Source of the DNA: Alphaproteobacteria bacterium UBA3650
GTDB taxonomy: Bacteria > Pseudomonadota > Alphaproteobacteria > CAAHEQ01 > UBA3637
Assembly (NCBI GenBank): GCA_002373815.1
Contig: DFKH01000079.1
Span: 1 to 18,119, forward strand
Direction: 5' to 3'
DNA length: 18,119 nt
In this document: positions 14,799 to 18,119 of the stretch, in pieces
How positions within the stretch are numbered: position 1 is the first letter of the stretch
How the letters are laid out: every line of letters begins with the position of its first letter
Notes under the pieces: model-generated
Seen by the model: the letters and a program-made list of their open reading frames with translations, nothing else
What the model was told of the DNA's origin: nothing
Database searches by the model: none
Program-made: the position numbers and the translations under genes

Positions 14799-15917
14799 AT
14801 GACGTTAGAACACTATCTAAAAACACCTTTTATCAAACTGATCTTAAGCAACAAGAAAATCAAATCTAATGCTTATAATAAAGCCGTTGTGGAACCCATA
14901 ACATTAAAAAATAAATCCGCATGGCAATTGACACTTTACACAAACAAACAGGCATTCCAAGAAAATATTTTGACAATAGAATCCCTCATCAACCGTATAG
15001 AAGAATTATTTCAAACTCAGTACAAACAATTGAATATACTAGGAATACAAGAAGATGTTGAAATCCGCCAAAGTAAACGAGGAAAAGTTTTAGAAAGTCA
15101 CTACAAACACGCTGAGCAGCAAACAACCCCAAAAGCACATAATCGAATCAAAAACTATCTGATTCCAGAAAATCAAAAAATCCCAGCCCTAATTGACATG
15201 GGAGTTATGACAAAAGATGGGAAAATTATTCATGCGCAAATGGATAAATTCCGCCAAATCAATAAATTTTTGGAAATCATCGATGACACATTAAAAAACT
15301 GGACTAAAAAAGAAATAACAGTAATCGATTTTGGCTGTGGTAAATCATATCTAACTTTTCTAACCTATTATTATCTAACCGAAATCAAAGGCCTAAATGC
15401 ACACGTTATTGGATTAGACTTAAAAGAAGAAGTTATTGAAAAATGCAACATAGTCGCAGAAAAATATGGCTATAAAAATCTTCATTTTGAAATTGGCAAT
15501 ATTGCTGGTTATAAGCCAAAATGCCCTGTGGATATGGTCATTTCTTTACATGCTTGCGACACTGCAACAGATTACGCTTTAGCTAACGCTATCAAATGGA
15601 ATACGCCCATCATTTTATCCGTTCCCTGTTGTCAACACGAAATCAATGCTCAGATGAAAAATGTATGGCCTTTAATTACCAAATATGGTCTGTTAAAAGA
15701 AAGATTTAGTGCTCTCTTAACAGACGCGATTCGGGCGAATTTATTGGAGACACAAGGATATTCCGTTCAAATTCTGGAATTTATTGATTTTACCCATACA
15801 CCCAAAAACCTTTTGATTCGGGCAATAAAAACAAACAAAAAAACAACCAAAGAACAAACACAAAAAGCATGTGAGCAATTACAAATCAATCCAACATTAC
15901 TCACTCTTTTGAAATAA
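14799..15917 (+). CDS. Class I SAM-dependent methyltransferase (methyltransferase-domain-32-like), substrate unknown
   Basis: The 372-residue product has a poorly conserved N-terminal part (about 1-130) and a Rossmann methyltransferase domain. Motif I is VIDFGCGKSYLTF (175-187), motif II GLDLKEEVIEKC (205-216), motif IV ISLHACDTATD (248-258), followed by the distinctive VPCCQHE (275-281) and a C-terminal TPKNLLIRAIK strand. The combination FGCGKSYLT ... LHACD ... PCCQ resembles the PF13679 group that also includes eukaryotic METTL25-like proteins, and I recall close bacterial relatives mainly in Firmicutes. The substrate is not established; RNA or protein is possible. ATG 14799 directly follows the folD stop with no clear Shine-Dalgarno, so it relies on coupling. 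The 3' end overlaps the convergent gene by 17 nt. Confidence 0.75.
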   Translation: MTLEHYLKTPFIKLILSNKKIKSNAYNKAVVEPITLKNKSAWQLTLYTNKQAFQENILTIESLINRIEELFQTQYKQLNILGIQEDVEIRQSKRGKVLESHYKHAEQQTTPKAHNRIKNYLIPENQKIPALIDMGVMTKDGKIIHAQMDKFRQINKFLEIIDDTLKNWTKKEITVIDFGCGKSYLTFLTYYYLTEIKGLNAHVIGLDLKEEVIEKCNIVAEKYGYKNLHFEIGNIAGYKPKCPVDMVISLHACDTATDYALANAIKWNTPIILSVPCCQHEINAQMKNVWPLITKYGLLKERFSALLTDAIRANLLETQGYSVQILEFIDFTHTPKNLLIRAIKTNKKTTKEQTQKACEQLQINPTLLTLLK

Positions 15918-16371
15918 ATTCAGGTGGCACAAGCCCCTCTTTCACGACAATCATATAGTGAGGAATTTTCGTAAAAAAATAACCAGCCCCCACTTTTCCC
16001 CAGGGTAATTTTTCATCCCATAAAATTTCGTTGGCAGAAATTTTTTTGAAATTTTTACCATCAATTCGATAAACAGCTTCAACTAATCCTGACTTTTGTA
16101 ATTTATCAAAATTTATACAATACAAGGTCCTATCTGCTTTGAAATCATTGTAAAAACAACATTCTTTTGTCATAGGACTTGTGAGAAAGGAAATCGCGCG
16201 ACTGCGTCCTGGAAAAATTGTTTCCAAATAAGCCAACACTCCTTTTTTCGTTTTACTTTTTGCACGACCAAAATAATGTGATAAAGATTCACGAGGAGCT
16301 TTTATTAGCGTCCAAAGACCTGTATTCAATACATCGGCTTCTTTTGGGGCATAATGGTAAAATTTATGCAT
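15901..16371 (-). CDS. Conserved-looking cytoplasmic protein of unknown function (156 aa)
   Basis: I do not recognise this family. The product has no signal peptide and no membrane segment. Visible features are an N-terminal FYHYAPKEADVLNTGL, a basic stretch with AKSKTKKG (about 37-44), RSRAISFLTSP (about 57-67), LYCINFDKL, and aromatic-rich LPWGKVGAGYFF near the C-terminus. The opening H-Y...L..GL followed by a F-x-T-S-P strand loosely recalls DarT-like and RNA 2'-phosphotransferase-like ADP-ribosyltransferase folds, but no catalytic residue can be assigned. The start is ATG 16371, which shares one base with the lepA stop (TGATG), with GGGGAAGAG just upstream; GTG 16374 is an alternative. 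It should be translated by reinitiation after lepA. The 3' end overlaps the methyltransferase gene. Confidence 0.7.
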   Translation of the reverse strand: MHKFYHYAPKEADVLNTGLWTLIKAPRESLSHYFGRAKSKTKKGVLAYLETIFPGRSRAISFLTSPMTKECCFYNDFKADRTLYCINFDKLQKSGLVEAVYRIDGKNFKKISANEILWDEKLPWGKVGAGYFFTKIPHYMIVVKEGLVPPEFISKE

Positions 16372-18119
16372 CACTCTTCCCCGATTTTAAGGGCTTCGAT
16401 GAAGGCATTTTGAGGGATTTCCACTTCACCAAATTGACGCATGCGCTTTTTGCCCTCTTTTTGTTTTTCAAGGAGTTTACGCTTACGGGTAATATCACCA
16501 CCATAACATTTTGCGGTTACATCTTTACGATAGGCTGAAATATCTTCACGGGCAATAATTTTCCCACCAATACTGGCTTGAATCGGAATCTTAAATTGAT
16601 GGCGTGGAATCAGGTCTTTTAAACGCGCACAAATTTGACGTCCACGCCGTTCAGCCTGAGACCTGTGGACAAGGAAAGCCAACGCATCCACTTGTTCCCC
16701 ATGCACCAGAATATTCACGCGCACCAAATCAGATGCCCGATAATCATCCACTTCATAATCAAAACTAGCATATCCACGCGAAATAGATTTGAGCCTATCA
16801 TAAAAATCAAACACAATCTCGTTTAAGGGCAACCGATACACCGCCATCGCGCGATTGCCAACATAGGTGAGATCCAATTGCTCACCACGACGCTCTGTAC
16901 AAAGCTGCAAAATACTGCCCAGATACTCATCTGGCGTTAAAATGGTGGCTTTTACCCATGGTTCTTCAATTTTGGAAATGGTCGTCACATCTGGCATGTC
17001 AGCGGGGTTATGCATAACAAGCATTTCTCCATTTGTTTTATAAACTTTGTACGCCACAGATGGCGCGGTTGTAATCAAATCCAGATTAAATTCACGGGAC
17101 AAACGTTCTTGAATAATTTCCATATGCAAAAGGCCCAAGAACCCGCAACGAAAACCTTGACCAAGCGCCATAGATTTATCGGGCGTAAATTGAAAACTCG
17201 CGTCGTTCAGTTGCAATTTGCCAATAGCCTCTTTCAACGCTTCATAATCGCTCATATCCACAGGGAACATCGAGCAAAACACCACACTTTGACTGGGCTT
17301 AAAACCAGGCAACGCTTCTTTGCATGGATTTTTCTCGTGCGTAATCGTGTCACCCACCTTCGTTTCGCCAATCGTTTTGACACCACAAATCACAAAGCCC
17401 AATTCACCCGCAGTAATACTATCCGAATCTTGCATTTTAGGGGTAAAGTACCCTAAACGCTCCACCTTATAAGTCGCCCCAGTTGCCATAAATTGAATCT
17501 GATCATTTTTGTGTAAAGCACCATCCACCACACGTACCATCACCACAATACCTAAATAGGGATCAAACCAAGAATCCACCAACATAGCTTTCAAAGGTGC
17601 ATTTACTTCTCCTTTAGGGGCTGGCAACCGCTTCACAATCGCCTCTAAAACTTCATCAATACCAATGCCAGTTTTAGCGGAAATAAGCGGTGCACCGGTT
17701 GTATCCAAACCAATCACATCCTCAATTTGTTTTTTCACGCGTTCTGGATCGGCGGCAGGCAAATCTATCTTGTTGATGACCGGCACAATTTCATGATTCG
17801 CATCTAAAGCCTTATACACATTCGCTAGCGTTTGTGCTTCCACACCTTGCGTTGCATCCACAACAAGCAACGACCCTTCACAAGCATGTAAAGAGCGGCT
17901 GACTTCATAGCCAAAGTCCACATGCCCTGGGGTATCAATCAAATTCAAAATATAATCACCATATTTCAAGCGTACCGTTTGCGCTTTAATCGTAATGCCG
18001 CGCTCGCGTTCAATGTCCATATTGTCCAAAATCTGGGCTTTCATTTCACGATCGGACACAGCCCCACATTTTTGAATCAGCCGATCTGCCAAGGTGGATT
18101 TGCCGTGGTCAATATGCGC
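16371..18119 (-). CDS. lepA: Elongation factor 4 (LepA), partial, 5' end outside window
   Basis: LepA is a ribosome-bound GTPase that affects initiation and back-translocation and is often membrane-associated under stress. The visible 582 residues begin inside the G1 loop (AHIDHGKSTLADRLI) and run to a normal C-terminus; about 10-15 N-terminal residues lie beyond the window, since the family has about 600. Further motifs are the switch I region ERERGITIKAQTV, G3 DTPGHVDFGYEVSRS, G4 NKIDLPAADPE, G5 SAKTGIG, LLHMEIIQERL in domain III and the LepA-specific C-terminal domain with YGGDITRKRKLLEKQKEGKKRM. The TTG at 18092 is an internal leucine codon, not a start. The stop (TGA 16373-16371) overlaps the ATG of the unknown 156-aa gene. 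Confidence 0.97.
   Translation of the reverse strand, partial: AHIDHGKSTLADRLIQKCGAVSDREMKAQILDNMDIERERGITIKAQTVRLKYGDYILNLIDTPGHVDFGYEVSRSLHACEGSLLVVDATQGVEAQTLANVYKALDANHEIVPVINKIDLPAADPERVKKQIEDVIGLDTTGAPLISAKTGIGIDEVLEAIVKRLPAPKGEVNAPLKAMLVDSWFDPYLGIVVMVRVVDGALHKNDQIQFMATGATYKVERLGYFTPKMQDSDSITAGELGFVICGVKTIGETKVGDTITHEKNPCKEALPGFKPSQSVVFCSMFPVDMSDYEALKEAIGKLQLNDASFQFTPDKSMALGQGFRCGFLGLLHMEIIQERLSREFNLDLITTAPSVAYKVYKTNGEMLVMHNPADMPDVTTISKIEEPWVKATILTPDEYLGSILQLCTERRGEQLDLTYVGNRAMAVYRLPLNEIVFDFYDRLKSISRGYASFDYEVDDYRASDLVRVNILVHGEQVDALAFLVHRSQAERRGRQICARLKDLIPRHQFKIPIQASIGGKIIAREDISAYRKDVTAKCYGGDITRKRKLLEKQKEGKKRMRQFGEVEIPQNAFIEALKIGEE

Noticed and set aside
16371..18092. LepA beginning at TTG 18092.
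   Set aside because: The frame continues upstream through AHIDHGKST, the P-loop, to the window edge, so the TTG is internal and the gene is truncated by the window.
1..18119. UGA recoded as tryptophan, as in some reduced bacteria.
   Set aside because: UGA ends xerD, LptF-LptD, lepA and the unknown gene exactly at coupled junctions, and tryptophans are encoded by TGG.
1..18119. CRISPR arrays, tRNA/rRNA genes, insertion sequences or long direct repeats.
   Set aside because: Reading both strands, I saw no regularly spaced repeats, cloverleaf-like sequences, transposase motifs or terminal inverted repeats; the space is filled by coding sequence.

Overview
The window is a gene-dense, AT-rich stretch of chromosome with no gap longer than about 100 bases between genes, no tRNA or rRNA, no CRISPR array and no recognisable insertion sequence. 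The gene content is Gram-negative (LptD, LptF, SurA, an LppC/LpoA-type lipoprotein). Several neighbourhoods look alphaproteobacterial: hpf-ptsN, an lppC-type gene divergent from rsmI-yraN, xerD divergent from aroK and a CorC-type gene, and an LptF of the form seen in Rhodospirillales-like genomes. AT-richness, very tight packing and lost synteny members (rpoN, aroB, lptG) suggest a host-associated or reduced alphaproteobacterium, such as a Holosporales/Rickettsiales-like or gut lineage. This placement is inferred from memory of family sequences, not from a search.

Layout. 1-490 (-): infC, 3' end cut by the window edge, starting at the non-canonical codon AUU. 579-1886 (+): an exported, degenerate DsbD/ScsB-like membrane protein. 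1877-3321 (-): hpf-ptsN-rnhA operon. 3385-4470 (+): hemW. 4439-5677 (-): LpoA/LppC-type lipoprotein, divergent from rsmI-yraN (5741-6917, +). 6912-8735 (-): aroK then a CNNM/CorC-family membrane protein. 8787-15917 (+): a compact run of a 47-aa membrane protein, xerD, an LptF-LptD fusion, surA, folD and a class I methyltransferase, with junctions of 0-9 nt or small overlaps. 15901-18119 (-): lepA, 5' end cut by the window edge, followed by an unrecognised 156-aa protein.

How the genes work together. The central module is outer-membrane biogenesis: the inner-membrane LPS extractor LptF, the outer-membrane LPS translocon LptD and the chaperone SurA that helps fold LptD. LptF and LptD are joined in one 1077-codon reading frame. 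The junction holds a signal-peptide-like segment with a signal peptidase I-type site, so one polypeptide could be inserted and then cut. The seven-A run at the junction forms a dnaX-type slippery heptamer (A AAA AAG) in the zero frame. Other genes serve translation (infC, hpf, lepA, rsmI), chromosome dimer resolution (xerD), one-carbon metabolism (folD), the shikimate pathway (aroK) and cell-wall synthesis (LpoA-type). All four convergent gene pairs overlap at their 3' ends, and all four divergent gaps are 51-88 bp with promoter-like elements that overlap or lie back to back.
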